DNA of 64,000 nt from Cristatella mucedo. Its lineage: Eukaryota; Bryozoa; Phylactolaemata; Cristatellidae. The notes under the pieces are model-generated. The model searched no databases. It was given only the letters and a program-made list of their open reading frames with translations, and was not told where the DNA came from. This document shows positions 11,382-21,560 of this stretch, piece after piece. The stretch lies in the NCBI GenBank assembly GCA_009760855.2, contig WPIO01000011.1, forward strand, positions 1,370,001 to 1,434,000. The letters run 5' to 3'. Position numbers and translations under genes: made by a program. Each line of letters begins with the position of its first letter. Within the stretch, counting starts at the first letter, position 1.

Positions 11382-12651
11382 TCCGGACATTCGGGCATCC
11401 GGCCTCGCATCCCCCACGATCTTTCGTACTCAGCGACCAATAGTGAAGGTGAGTTTTGCCGACCCAGCTTTTTCTTGCGATGGCAACTTCTGCGTGTACC
11501 AGTTTCTATCGAGAATCGAGTGCCATGTTTGTGTGAAAAACCCCACGGCCTGCCGGATTGGAACCGCCAACTTTGACGTGCCGACTCCTGGAGCCAGTAA
11601 TTCGCCGGAAGCTACCGCCTTCTTGTGCGATGCATTCGAAAAATGCTAACGATTCATACCGCAAAATTAGGAGGCTAAACATCTAAACACAATAAACCGG
11701 AAGCTTCGCCTTTTTGCAAGATCCTTCTCGAGCTTCGACGAAGCTTGGCTGGCGGAATTAGAGTTGCCAGTAAATGTCTTCCGGTCTATGATTCCAGCTC
11801 GCTCGGCCTGGAGGGCGTAAAGCGATAGCCTGTGGCATTGGGATGCGAAGCCAGAATTCGAGTGTCTGTAGATTGCTTTAATAGCGTTCGATCGGATTGC
11901 TGCTTTCAGCTGCTGTCCAAGACGAACTTGCCGAGAACGGGATTTCTCTCGTTCTGTTTGTTCGTCGGTGTTCTTTATGTGCTCAGCTCATGGATTGCAT
12001 TTATTCCTGCGGAATTTCCTGACAAACCGAGCCGAATTGAGTCGTAGCATTCTGATGAGCAGAGTTGCTTTTCCTGAATTATAATGACTGGTGAGAGTGC
12101 CTACATTCGTCCAGCTTTCCTACTTAGAACAAATGCCTTTGTCCTTTTTAAAGCAACGGGACAACTAAAATATCTGCCCATCGAATTAAGCTCGCGCCGC
12201 CGCCCTCCGCCAAAGTCTCCCTTCCGCCTTTCTTTTCGGCGATTCTCTGAGAGAATTTTCGCTAAGCAGTTTGCAGATAATATTTACACGGTAATGATTT
12301 ATCCATAAAATAGAAGTCGGTATTTAAGCTGCACCTTTCCACATATTCTGCTGTGCTTCGTACTACCAATTCTGAATAGCAACGATGAGGGTGGCAGGAG
12401 TTGATTGAATACAGGAAATCCTTACCTCCTGGGCGAACACCCAGGGGCGTAGAGTGGGCTGTGGTGAACTATCCAGACTACTTTCGCCCTAGTACGGAAG
12501 ACCTTTTGGAGTGCATTACTGATTCCAGCCTTGATTCATCAAATTTATTTCAGCTTTCTGATCACATAAAAGTCGTGATTTGAGCACACTTTAAATGTTT
12601 GAAAATCCCCGCACATTGTTTACATCTATTTATAAGCTTGAAGCATTGGCG
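11382..12651. other. Intergenic, nothing recognised
   Basis: Short plus-strand open frames (e.g. 11443-11649, 11832-12047) have no known domain. I found no repeat member. Confidence 0.45.
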
Positions 12652-12795
12652 AGCTGGTTTGGTCTAGTGGTTAAGGTGCTCGCCTCGACCGAGGTCTGGC
12701 TGAGGTCGTGGGCTCGAGCCCCGAGGCATTAGTGAAGCGCCTGAATAGAGATTAAGTTCTCTTGGAGCGCTATATAAATGAATTATATTTTTCTT
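12652..12795 (+). mobile_element. SINE2 copy, well preserved
   Basis: The head 'GGTTTGGTCTAGTGGTTAAG' carries an A-box and 'GTCGTGGGCTCGAGCCCC' a B-box. The tail 'GCGCCTGAATAGAGATTAAG' then 'TTCTCTTGGAGCGCTATA' is the LINE-type stem-loop. An A/T-rich end follows. Confidence 0.92.
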
Positions 12796-12814
12796 AAATT
12801 TGTCTGAACAGACA

Positions 12815-13006
12815 CTGGGCGGGGTCCTTAATAAATACTAGTTTACAAAGGAGCCTCTGTTTGTATAGCGACAGAGGAGCCGTCTACGACTGTCCCCGCC
12901 GCTTGCAGCGGCAATGAGGGATCGCCCACCTAAGGATTCGAGCCCACGACCTTGGACCGCGATCGTGAAGAGCAAGCGCCTTACCAAGTGTGCCACGCCT
13001 AGATGC
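12815..13006 (-). mobile_element. SINE1 copy upstream of the receptor gene
   Basis: Reversed SINE1: the tail complement 'GAGCCTCTGTTTGTATAGCG', the body 'CGCCGCTTGCAGCGGCAATG', then the tRNA-like head with 'GATTCGAGCCCACGACC'. It ends about 135 bp before the receptor start codon, so it may overlap the promoter or 5' UTR. Confidence 0.9.
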
Positions 13007-13046
13007 CACGCTGGCATCGCCGTGCCGACTTACGAACGGAGAGGGG

Positions 13047-13063
13047 CTATTCTTACTTTGTAG
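13047..13063 (+). promoter_or_regulatory. Possible 3' splice site in receptor 5' UTR
   Basis: CTATTCTTACTTTGTAG is a pyrimidine tract ending in AG, 78 bp before the start codon. It could mark a 5'-UTR exon. The TAG is also an in-frame stop, so translation starting in this exon must use the ATG at 13142. Confidence 0.35.
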
Positions 13064-13141
13064 AACCGCTCTGCACGTCTGCGAGCGAGCGACAGCGATT
13101 CTACTGGGCCAAGCCAACTGGCTGCGGCTGAAAGCTTTTAC

Positions 13142-15901
13142 ATGCGGGGAGCTCTTCATTCTCGCTTCTCGGGCGGCGTAGCACTGACCGTGGGCTATTT
13201 AGCTATCGCTGCCTCTCTGTCGTGCCGACAATACAGTGACTCGCTACAGTCATGCACGTGTGTCTCTTCGCCGACTGGACTGAAAGTCGACTGCTCGAGG
13301 AGCGGCCTCACAAGAATTCCTGCAGACATTCCGCTGGTCGCGGTCTCTTTAAACCTATCCGGAAATCGCATCACTTCTGTTGAAGATGGTGCATTCGTTC
13401 ATCTTAAAAATCTTGCGAAACTTGATTTATCGTATAACTATATTGAAATGCTAAAGAACGATTCGTTGATTGGGCTAGAATCACTACAATGTCTGAATTT
13501 AAACGGCAATTCGATACTTTACAGCTCGGGATATTCCACGGGCTCCTTGAGGTCGCTGGACCGTCTTGAAACACTCGGCTTGATGACGAATCCGTGCCCA
13601 GATCGCTATCCTGATCATATTCTGGAAGGACTCTCCCATCTGAGAGAACTGTCGATGAACTACCCAGACCAGGGTCCGTTTGGCGACGTGATGAGCAAGC
13701 TAACTCGCTTAGACTCACTTTTCGTGACAAGCACCTGCAAAGCTACGCGAACATTGACGGCAGAGGACGTCAGAAGCTTGCAGTATACGCCACTACGTCG
13801 GCTGTCGCTGAGACAAGCGAGATTAAGGCACATTGAGCCCGATGCGCTTCTCAGTTTGAATAAGACACTCCGAAAGCTTGACATAAGCTGCAACTCTATC
13901 GACAATGTCCCCGAGGTCGTTGTTGGCCTCGCTAGAGTCAAGCTGGAGACGCTGCTAGCCGACAGGTCAGTAAGTGGCTTCACAGCACTCCGACTGACGA
14001 GAAAGATGCTCGAAGCTCTGCAAAAAATGAATCTGACGGTACTGTCGCTGGCGAACAACTTGTGGCTTAACATTGAAACAAGCGGCCTCGATTGGCTAAA
14101 ATTTAAGCCCACGAGTATTGAATATCTACGAATAGGCTACAATCAGGTCTCGATCGAGCTGGGTAATGGATCGTGGCCGCCGATAGATCTATTCTTTTCG
14201 CTGGCGCCACTCCTCTTCAATCTGCGCGTTCTCGATGCCAGCGGTATACTGAATTTCTACGTAGACGACGATGGTATTACGAACTGCGGCGGTGGCGCGA
14301 CCGAGGACCCGTTGCTCATCGACGGCGAGAAGGACTGGGAGCGTGATCCCATAATCTACCCGGCACCTAAAATACCGTTCTGGCTATGGTCGCTTCTAGC
14401 CGTCTTCCGGTATCGCCTCGATCGTATCGTCACCGTGCCGCCATTGCTGACCCGAATATATGGCGCCAACGCTGGAAAGCTATTTCAATCGCTAAGCTGC
14501 TCGAACGCAGACAATTATACCGCTTTGAAAAATAATCTCCGCATCATCAATGCCACTGGGATCCGTTTGACGACAATAGACTGCTACATAACGGGATTCT
14601 CCGAGTTGCAGTCTGTCTCTGCATCGAAGATGTCCCTGGAAAGGTACAATCCCTTTTTTTTCTCCGCCAGCGCCGCGCCGCGTCTCGAGTGGCTCGATCT
14701 GAGCTTCAACAACTTGGGCTCGTTCTTTGAAAGCGCCTCAGTAAAGCCTCTTGAAAACATGTCTCAGGTAATGTACTTGGACTTGTCTTTCAACCGTATC
14801 GAGCGACTGAACGAGGACATTTTTGACGGCTGCCACTCACTGGAAACGTTAAACTTGGCAGGAAATAGCATACAGAAGTGGCAGGTCTCCGTCAGCGGCC
14901 TCAAGAATCTGAAGACGCTCGTTCTGAGCGGAAACCCTCTCGACTCCATCGCCAAACCCTATCTGGATCAGTTTGACGAGCTACGGGAGCACTATAACTT
15001 GAAGGAAATCTATCTGAGCAATGTCGCCTGCGGTTGCGACTATGAATTTTTCAAGTGGCTGCGCAATACCAAAGTCCTTCTGCCTCGCTTCTCGTGCTCC
15101 AGCTCCGGCGGTGGCGGCGGCGGCGAGATGCCCTCGTCGAGCAGTGGCGTCCCCTCCGCTGCTCTAATGCTCTGGAGGTGCGTCGGCATCTATGCAGTGA
15201 GCGCAGCGTGCTTCGTTCTGACCTGCACGATCCTCGCCATCTCATTCAAGTGGAGGCTGAAATATGCGTACTATCAACTGAGGCAGTGCTTCTCGAGCAG
15301 CAGTGTCCACTGTCGCGTCAGCGACGTCATAGTGTACCTGGCTCACGACGAGTTCGACAGCGAGCGGGCCGATCTCGTTCACCGATACCTCACCGACCAC
15401 GTGGACATTGTCAACGTCGTGAGCAGGAAAAGCTTCCTCGTCGGTACCGACGAGTACGACCAGATGGCGCTGCACATTGACCGTAGCCATTTCGTCGTGC
15501 TCCTTGCCTCTGTCCACACAACCAGAGATCCTAAAAGCGAGTTCGAGCTGTACATGTCTCTGCAAAAAGGAGCTCGCTACATCCTTCCGGTTCTCGTTGC
15601 GGACATCAAATCCTACGACGAACTTCCACGAGTGCTAAAGAAGCTTCTGATTATTAGCAATCACCTGATCTGGCCTCCGTCAGCTGCTGGCGCTGCAGCC
15701 GCTGAGCAGCTTGCAGAGAGTGCAGAGTTTTTTTATTTCCTTGGAGGCTTCGTACGTAACTTTGTACGTCGGCTGTCGCTAACCAGCAAGCATCGGCGGG
15801 CAGCAATGGCGCGGCTTCCCGGAAATACTTCATCCCTCGAGGTGCTACTCGGCACCAGGGAAATTGATGATCATTTTAGCGGACCATCGCAGTGTGGTTG
15901 A
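13142..15901 (+). CDS. Toll-like receptor (LRR-TM-TIR)
   Basis: A single-exon type I membrane receptor of 919 residues, expected to sense microbial or endogenous ligands and signal through TIR adaptors. A hydrophobic signal peptide spans about 12-27. A Cys-rich N-terminal cap (about 38-51) is followed by at least 15 recognisable leucine-rich repeats (about 65-630; e.g. LAKLDLSYNYI, LEWLDLSFNNL, LETLNLAGNSI). One C-terminal Cys cap (ACGCDYEFFKWL, 629-652), a Gly/Ser linker and a membrane span (about 678-702) follow. The TIR domain (about 726-875) is divergent: box 1 reads SDVIVYLAHDE, box 2 reads SRKSFLVG instead of the usual RDxxPG, and no FW box is evident. The single Cys cap fits the vertebrate-type layout. 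ATG 13142 is the only Met after the upstream in-frame stop. No frame damage is seen, so it looks functional. The family is certain; ligand and orthology are not. Confidence 0.93.
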   Translation: MRGALHSRFSGGVALTVGYLAIAASLSCRQYSDSLQSCTCVSSPTGLKVDCSRSGLTRIPADIPLVAVSLNLSGNRITSVEDGAFVHLKNLAKLDLSYNYIEMLKNDSLIGLESLQCLNLNGNSILYSSGYSTGSLRSLDRLETLGLMTNPCPDRYPDHILEGLSHLRELSMNYPDQGPFGDVMSKLTRLDSLFVTSTCKATRTLTAEDVRSLQYTPLRRLSLRQARLRHIEPDALLSLNKTLRKLDISCNSIDNVPEVVVGLARVKLETLLADRSVSGFTALRLTRKMLEALQKMNLTVLSLANNLWLNIETSGLDWLKFKPTSIEYLRIGYNQVSIELGNGSWPPIDLFFSLAPLLFNLRVLDASGILNFYVDDDGITNCGGGATEDPLLIDGEKDWERDPIIYPAPKIPFWLWSLLAVFRYRLDRIVTVPPLLTRIYGANAGKLFQSLSCSNADNYTALKNNLRIINATGIRLTTIDCYITGFSELQSVSASKMSLERYNPFFFSASAAPRLEWLDLSFNNLGSFFESASVKPLENMSQVMYLDLSFNRIERLNEDIFDGCHSLETLNLAGNSIQKWQVSVSGLKNLKTLVLSGNPLDSIAKPYLDQFDELREHYNLKEIYLSNVACGCDYEFFKWLRNTKVLLPRFSCSSSGGGGGGEMPSSSSGVPSAALMLWRCVGIYAVSAACFVLTCTILAISFKWRLKYAYYQLRQCFSSSSVHCRVSDVIVYLAHDEFDSERADLVHRYLTDHVDIVNVVSRKSFLVGTDEYDQMALHIDRSHFVVLLASVHTTRDPKSEFELYMSLQKGARYILPVLVADIKSYDELPRVLKKLLIISNHLIWPPSAAGAAAAEQLAESAEFFYFLGGFVRNFVRRLSLTSKHRRAAMARLPGNTSSLEVLLGTREIDDHFSGPSQCG

Positions 15902-16020
15902 TCGACGACTTTTGTATACGCGAGCGGGAGTTTTGTCTTCATCGAGAACGTAAGCACTTCAATGCAAAGTGGCAATTTCTTACTTGCAGACTGTCGTCTT
16001 TCTGGCTAGAAACCAAAGGT

Positions 16021-16026
16021 AATAAA
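16021..16026 (+). terminator. Likely poly(A) signal of the receptor gene
   Basis: AATAAA lies about 120 bp past the stop codon and is followed directly by an A-run. It is the first canonical signal downstream. Confidence 0.55.
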
Positions 16027-16261
16027 AAAAAAAAGAAGTATCAAACCGTCTTGTGCTGGGCGTAGACCCTGCCTTTGCATCGATCGCTTAGCTGGCAAAA
16101 CTCCTGAAAGAGACACAGCTCACACAGCTCCAAAGCTAGGAAACTTTGTAAAAGTCTTTGAGGAGAAATAGCTGTTGCTTCAACTTTCACGTAGACTCGC
16201 TTTCGGGGCCGAGCGGCTAATACTTTGCACTCTGACACGATACTGATGCCTTATTGGTGAG

Positions 16262-16410
16262 ATAAAATAGGGCGAAGGTAAAATGGGGCGAAGGTAAAAT
16301 GGGGCGAAGGTAAAATGGGGGCGAAGGTAAAATGGGGCGAAGGTAAAATGGGGCGAAGGTAAAATGGAGGCGAAGGTAAAATGGGGCGAAGGTAAAATGG
16401 AGGCGAAGAA
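16262..16410. repeat. 16-bp minisatellite, ~9 units
   Basis: Tandem copies of GGGGCGAAGGTAAAAT with 16-17-bp variants (GGAGGCGAAG, GGGGGCGAAG). It lies about 360 bp beyond the receptor stop codon. Minus-strand frames with Phe/Tyr/Leu/Pro repeats are artefacts of it. Confidence 0.95.
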
Positions 16411-16502
16411 GCAAGTGACGATAATAACAATCCATTCGCTATTTGCCCCGTGAGACTTACTAAATCTCTATCCGTGCGCTTGAAACCTTGCTGCACGAGA
16501 AG

Positions 16503-17570
16503 TCATCATAATAATAACGCACTTGATAAAGCACCCGCAGAGAACTCCACCTTTTTCTAGGTGCTTTACATTTGCTGCAAGGGAAACGCTATCGAGCGGT
16601 TGGTGGTAGCGTGCTCGATTAACAACAAGAGTAACATGGTTAGGAGTGACATGCACAGGGTCAGCATGCAAGTGTGGTTAGTGGCAGCGTGCACGGTGTC
16701 AGCATACATATGCACATAGAGGACGAATCACAGGGACATACTAAATGCTGTCATAAATAGGTGCGTCTTTAATTTCTTTTTAAATGCGGTCAAGTCAGGG
16801 GACGTCGTGACGCGAGTCGGAAGTGAGTTCCAGGCTTTGGGAGCATGCGAACTAAAGGCACGGTCTCCAAATTATTTGAGGTTATTACGAGGTATAGGTA
16901 AACTGTTGGATTTTGAAAAGCGGGTGGAACGATTCTTAGCCTCATGAGGTAGTAGATCTGATAGGTAAGCTGGAGCCAAAGAATGAAGAATGGCGAGCAG
17001 AGGTGAAATGTGGGAATTTCAATATTTCGCGACCGACAATCTAGAGCTGCAGAGTTTTGCACCGACGTGTCAATGCCTGATGCATAGGCCTTGAGACCTG
17101 CTCGCAGTGAGCTACGGAAGTCCGGATCGGATGTCACAAATGCTTAGAAGGACTTCCATGTCGTCCTCTTCTCTATGCAGAGCCAAATTTTTGCAACGCA
17201 TGCTGTGTAGCCGAAAGTAGGAGGCATGATCGACTGTGGAGCTGCTGCTGTGGTGTCCTCTTGTGAAAGATCACTTTGGAGCAGGACTTCAGCCAGACTT
17301 CATGCTTCGTGCTAGATGAGATCTGAGCTTCTCGAGCCCCGAGGGCGAGTGTTAGGCGAGTCGAGATTTATGAGTCGCACCGGGTTTGCCCTTAACTAGT
17401 GCGTTAGTTGTATCGTCGTTCCATTTGAAAAAGCCAGCTGTCGTCTACTCGCGAGAATGTCAGCAATGCACGCAGCAAAGGCTCCGAGAGAGTTTGACGT
17501 GCTGAAACGAAAGGAAGGGGACGCCAAAGCGGAGGTACAGCTTTGTGTCGTTTGCATTTACATGAAAGCT
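16503..17570 (-). mobile_element. LINE fragment, older subfamily
   Basis: From the reversed tail and stem-loop (16503-16570) through broken coding sequence to a degenerate catalytic box near 17540, where minus-strand translation gives NANDTKLYLRF in place of YADDTQLYLCF. Frameshifts and stops are frequent. Confidence 0.88.
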
Positions 17571-17825
17571 TAATTTAGTGGGTCCATGCGATTCGTCCTT
17601 TGTGTGCTTAAGCGTGCTGACACTGTTGCATGCTGCCGCTGACCATACTTGCGTGCTGACCCTGTGCGTGTCACCTCTAATAATTATGTTATGCTTGCTG
17701 TCAGTGAGCATACTACCACTAACCATTCGATCATGCTTCCTTTGCAGCAAATTTAAAGCTACTAGAAAGAGATTGAGTCGTCTGACGGTGCTATAAGAAA
17801 TTTATTATTGCTATATCTATTATTT
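17571..17825 (+). mobile_element. LINE 3' UTR fragment, opposite orientation
   Basis: Starts at the conserved 'TTTAGTGGGTCCATG' after the coding end. It runs through the 3' UTR to 'AGAAAGAGATTGAGTCGTCT' and an ATT-rich tail. It joins the previous LINE directly, making an inverted pair of 3' ends about 0.8 kb apart. Confidence 0.85.
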
Positions 17826-18039
17826 GTAAAGATATTGCTTAGGTATTATATTATCAAGAGCGAGGGTATAAGTCGTGAAGGAAGTGGGATCGAGCTCGGG
17901 AACCCTGGGATACTTCGTCCCTTAGTGGCTCCTCGATTGGCCGAATGCCTCGAATCCCCGTTGAGATCAATCCTCTGAAGTCTGAATAAAGGAAATTGCA
18001 TGAAAAATGCCACTATTTGACAAACGCGTAAGCTATTTT

Positions 18040-18345
18040 TACGGTCGCATTCTGGCCTAAGCAGGCCAGAATGATTTTGTCAGTGTTTCTCAGCTGAAAT
18101 TGGACAGAGTTGGCGGTGGAGGCATCGTGCTCATCCAATGACAAATGCCTTTTTCGATCAGCACGCCTCGATAGCAGGCACACGTCATGGTAGCATTGCC
18201 AGATTAGCCATTCTTAAGGATGAGATTTGTTTAACTTCGGGTGACACTGCGCTTGCCCATAGTATTTTGGTCTTATCGTCGTTTAGCTTTTGGAAATTAG
18301 TGGCCATCCTAGCGTGAATGTCGTCGATGCAGACTGTAAGGGAGG
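18040..18345 (-). mobile_element. LINE internal fragment
   Basis: The minus strand matches the LINE around 'MATNFQKLNDDKTKIL' and the following section. Both ends are missing and the copy is strongly diverged. Confidence 0.75.
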
Positions 18346-18455
18346 TAGCAGAGTTGAACGAAGAGCAAAGCTGATAAAGGAGGTAGCAGAGACAGACGCA
18401 GAGCAAGGCTGAGAAGGGAGGTAGCAGAGTCGGACGCAGAACAGGGCTGAGAAGC
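18340..18455. repeat. ~48-bp tandem repeat, 2.5-3 units
   Basis: Repeats of GGGAGGTAGCAGAG followed by GACGCAGA(G/A)CA(A/G)GGCTGAGAA at 18340, 18380 and 18418. It starts where the LINE fragment stops and may have grown from it. Confidence 0.75.
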
Positions 18456-18857
18456 GCTCGAGGATAGAGCTGGGTTTCATCGCCACAGAAACTAACACCG
18501 CGATAGCGTACGGCAAAGACTTAGACCTCAGGTGGAATCTAGGTAGCGAAAAAACAGGTGGCCTAGGACCGGTAACCCCGAGGTACCCTGTACTTTAAGG
18601 GTTACCCTGATGACCGACCAAGCGTAAACCATCGAAATATATTAAAACGTAAGCGTAGTCATTGTCGATGAAACAAAATATTTCGCGAGTTCGTGGATGC
18701 ACGACCACCATAAATGGCGGCCACAGACAGTAGTGCGAAGCGATGTCAAAGCGACATTTGTTAAGTGACGGGAGCGTCGGATGCCTATGGCTGTTGCATC
18801 GCTGATGTCGAAGCTTTTGAGCTGCTGGGTGGCGCCATTGAGCATTGTGAAGTAATG

Positions 18858-19025
18858 AGTGCGTCCCTGCTGGGCCTTAGAGCAGTGGTAAGATGCTCAA
18901 CCCTCACGACCCTTGTCAACGGTTCGAGTCCTGCAGGGGGATTCTTTTTTGCCAGCTGCAAGCGGAGTCTGTGACAGAAGCTAAGGCTCTCCTACCGCTT
19001 TATATAGAGACTTGAATCGGCTTCC
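18858..19025 (+). mobile_element. SINE1 copy, diverged
   Basis: Head with 'TTAGAGCAGTGGTAAGATGC' and B-box 'GGTTCGAGTCCTGC'. Body 'CAGCTGCAAGCGGAGTCTGT' and the tail 'AAGGCTCTCCTACCGCTTTA' follow. Confidence 0.85.
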
Positions 19026-19734
19026 CTTAACTTTAATTTTTCTAAAAGTGGGGCAGTATCAATGCCGAATTCGCAAAGCAAGATGCGAACCCACACTGTC
19101 TCGCCCGCGAGGCCCGCCTGGTTTGGCTCCTGCATATCTAGCCGAACTGCTGTACCAGTTTTACCTTCTCTCGGGTCCTCGGGTCCTCAATGGAAAATAA
19201 ACGAGCTATACACTTACTTGGCTTGAAGACTGCTGGCGAAAGAAGCTTTTGCTCTGATGTTCCTAGAGTGTGGATCTCACCTCCACAATTCTTATACAAT
19301 GACATCTCTCCAGCTGGTTAGTGGGGCACATCTTTTCCAGCCGTCCTGCGCTGCCACCTGCTTGCTACTAGTCGTTCGGTTCGCACAGCAGAGAGCCGGC
19401 CGATGAACAACGCCAACAGTTTATTGCACGACGCACGGAGCCGAAGGACGCACGGCTTCCTTCGCCCCCTTCTCCCACTCGACTCGACTCACCTCGACTC
19501 GACTGCTGCCATCCTCTGGTCAACCCTGATGATTCATCTAGGAGGACCACAGCTGCGGGGAGCCGGCCGACCCTGATGGTAAATCCACCCGCGGGTTACC
19601 GGCCTGTGTCCACGCCACATCGCAGGCGAACCACAGCACCTCCTGCACCGGCCCCTCTCGGTGATGCTCCTAACAGCTGTTCACCAGCGGCTTATCAGTG
19701 GAGCCGGCACACGATCGAACTACACTACTCACCT
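19026..19734. other. Intergenic, nothing recognised
   Basis: A repeated 'CGACTCGACT' motif at 19487-19503 is the only local structure. A short segment at 19095-19150 (GGTTTGGCTCCTGCATATCT) weakly resembles the LINE 'APAYLSELL' region. Confidence 0.35.
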
Positions 19735-20000
19735 CATCGACCGTGTGCCGCGATGGCCCACTAGGTAACGCGTTTGCTCTTCACGACCGAGGTCCCGTAA
19801 GCACTGCACATACGCACGTTGAGCAAGGAGAAATCAGATATTGGTCGCAAGGGATGGGGCAGCTTCGCAGTACGCTGCGGTACGTGGGTTCGAATACCTG
19901 CGTTGGGCGGTCCTTTGTTGCCACTGCAAGCTGGGTTGATAGCCTTTAAGGCTCTTCTGCCGCTATGCAAAAGAGGCTGTTAAATCAGCTAGTATTTTTT
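19735..20000 (+). mobile_element. SINE1 copy with internal insertion
   Basis: The head begins at 'GGCCCACTAGGTAACGCGTT'. Extra sequence of about 80 bp after 'GACCGAGGTCCCGTAAG' separates it from the B-box 'GTGGGTTCGAATACCTG'. The body and a complete tail ending in TTAAATCAGCT follow. Confidence 0.88.
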
Positions 20001-21237
20001 GCGCGTGAGACATGGCCTGCTGAGGCATATAGAGAAATAGTGTGGGGATGCCAGGCTGAGCGGTAGTGTGCTGGCCATCCGCTGTATAGAGCTAGTGAGT
20101 TTGACTTAAAAAAAAACTCGTTTGTTTGCAAGCCCTCGTTCCAGTTTCATTGACGGGATAAGGCAGTGGTGAGACTGAGTGGTACTTGTATAAGTTCTCC
20201 TGGTTAAGTGTCTACTTCTTCCAGGGTGGTCTAACTGCAGCTTCAATGAAAAACCTGAGATTATGGTCGTATGCAAGATGCTCAGATGTGCAGGACACCA
20301 GCGAATCTAGGTATTGCTGAAGGAAGACGGTATGCATGGGGTCTAAAGGTTTAGCAGTCTTCTTAAACTGGATGATGAAATCGAGATGAGTTCAACAGCG
20401 GAAGGCTTAAAGATGGTGAACATTGATGTAGAGCACGTAACGAAGGTTGAAAAGTCTACTGGGGGGACATTCGCTCGGCGATACACTGTGCGATCTTATC
20501 TAGCTGACAAAGAGGCTATTAAAACACTACCTCTTAGACCTCAAGGATCTCTTGGTTAAGCTTCTTACCCAGAAGCGGCATAGGAGATGGTTTATTGTTG
20601 ACAGCACTAGCATTTTCTTATTATGCCTCTACGCTACCCAAGAGCTCGACTTGCCCTTGGCCCTGGGTGGACTGGCACGATCTGCAATAGCTCTAGCATG
20701 TCAGTCGATTGACAAATTCGATTGGCAGTCGTAATCTTGTGTACGCTTCCTGCAGGCTTGCTCGTGGTAGCCTGGCTACTATTGACGTCTGCATTAAAAC
20801 CACAGGGCGATCGTGCGAGCGAAGTAGTATATTTCGCTTAGTCATCGGAGCAAACTTGGTTCAGATAATTGGTCGGCGCCGTGCTGTGGTATTCCACCAG
20901 CTAGGGCAGGTCGGACGAACAAACGGGCAGCCGGGGTGGGTGAATAGTTTGAGGACTGCATCAATGTCAAGAGTCCTAAGGATTCACACAGACGAGCTTC
21001 GATTCCGAAGGGGACACCCACAGCAGACTGGATGAGATCAGTACTGAATTGCATGTATATGGGGTGGGGCAGAGAAAAATTCTTGGATTGCAAAAATTTG
21101 TTTCTGCAGCTATACACGTCCCCAGACATTTTCCTTAATCTCTTGTATTAAAACATTTTTTGCAGGCATAAGCGGACTGACTCGGCTGGCGAACAGACTA
21201 AAATGGGCATTGAGCCACTAAAAAGTTTAAAGCAAAG
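20001..21237. other. Intergenic, nothing recognised
   Basis: Only short frames without known domains. A tRNA-like 'GGCTGAGCGGTAGTGTGCTG' at about 20050 may be another SINE head but has no clear tail. Confidence 0.4.
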
Positions 21238-21335
21238 GCTAGCTGATCAAACAGCCTTATTTATTTAGCGGCAGAAGAGCCTTAGTGGCTATCAAGCACC
21301 CTTTCAGTAGGCTCGAGCCCACCGCAGCCGTTGCC
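21238..21335 (-). mobile_element. SINE1 fragment
   Basis: Reversed tail 'GCTGATCAAACAGCCTTATT', body, and 'GGCTCGAGCCCACC' from the B-box. The rest of the head is lost. Confidence 0.8.
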
Positions 21336-21470
21336 AAAAACGGTAATCAAGGTTAGTCGAAGTCAGTTGCTTATCAAAGTAAATCTATGCACTCGCGACA
21401 GCGCGTCAATACTTCAATGGTGCTTTCCGTGCAGGTCTTGTTTCTGGTGTAAGCAAGGCGCTCAAGTATT

Positions 21471-21560
21471 GTGCACATCTCAGGTGCCAGATTTTTCTGT
21501 CGTGAACGCCGAAACAGTCGCAACACGCCGTCTCTCGCAGCTACATCTGAGGCTTCTCGC
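21471..21560 (+). mobile_element. Possible LINE remnant
   Basis: Translation gives GARFFCRERRNSRNTPSLA, similar to SAARLVCRERRSCHITPLLA of the LINE protein. The flanks are not recognisable. Confidence 0.5.

Noticed and set aside
13142-16040. Receptor as a processed retrogene
   Set aside because: The A-run after AATAAA is short and no target duplication was found. Intronless TLR coding regions are common.
16503-17825. Single LINE with 5' inversion by twin priming
   Set aside because: The inverted part has its own 3' tail, so two insertions are simpler.
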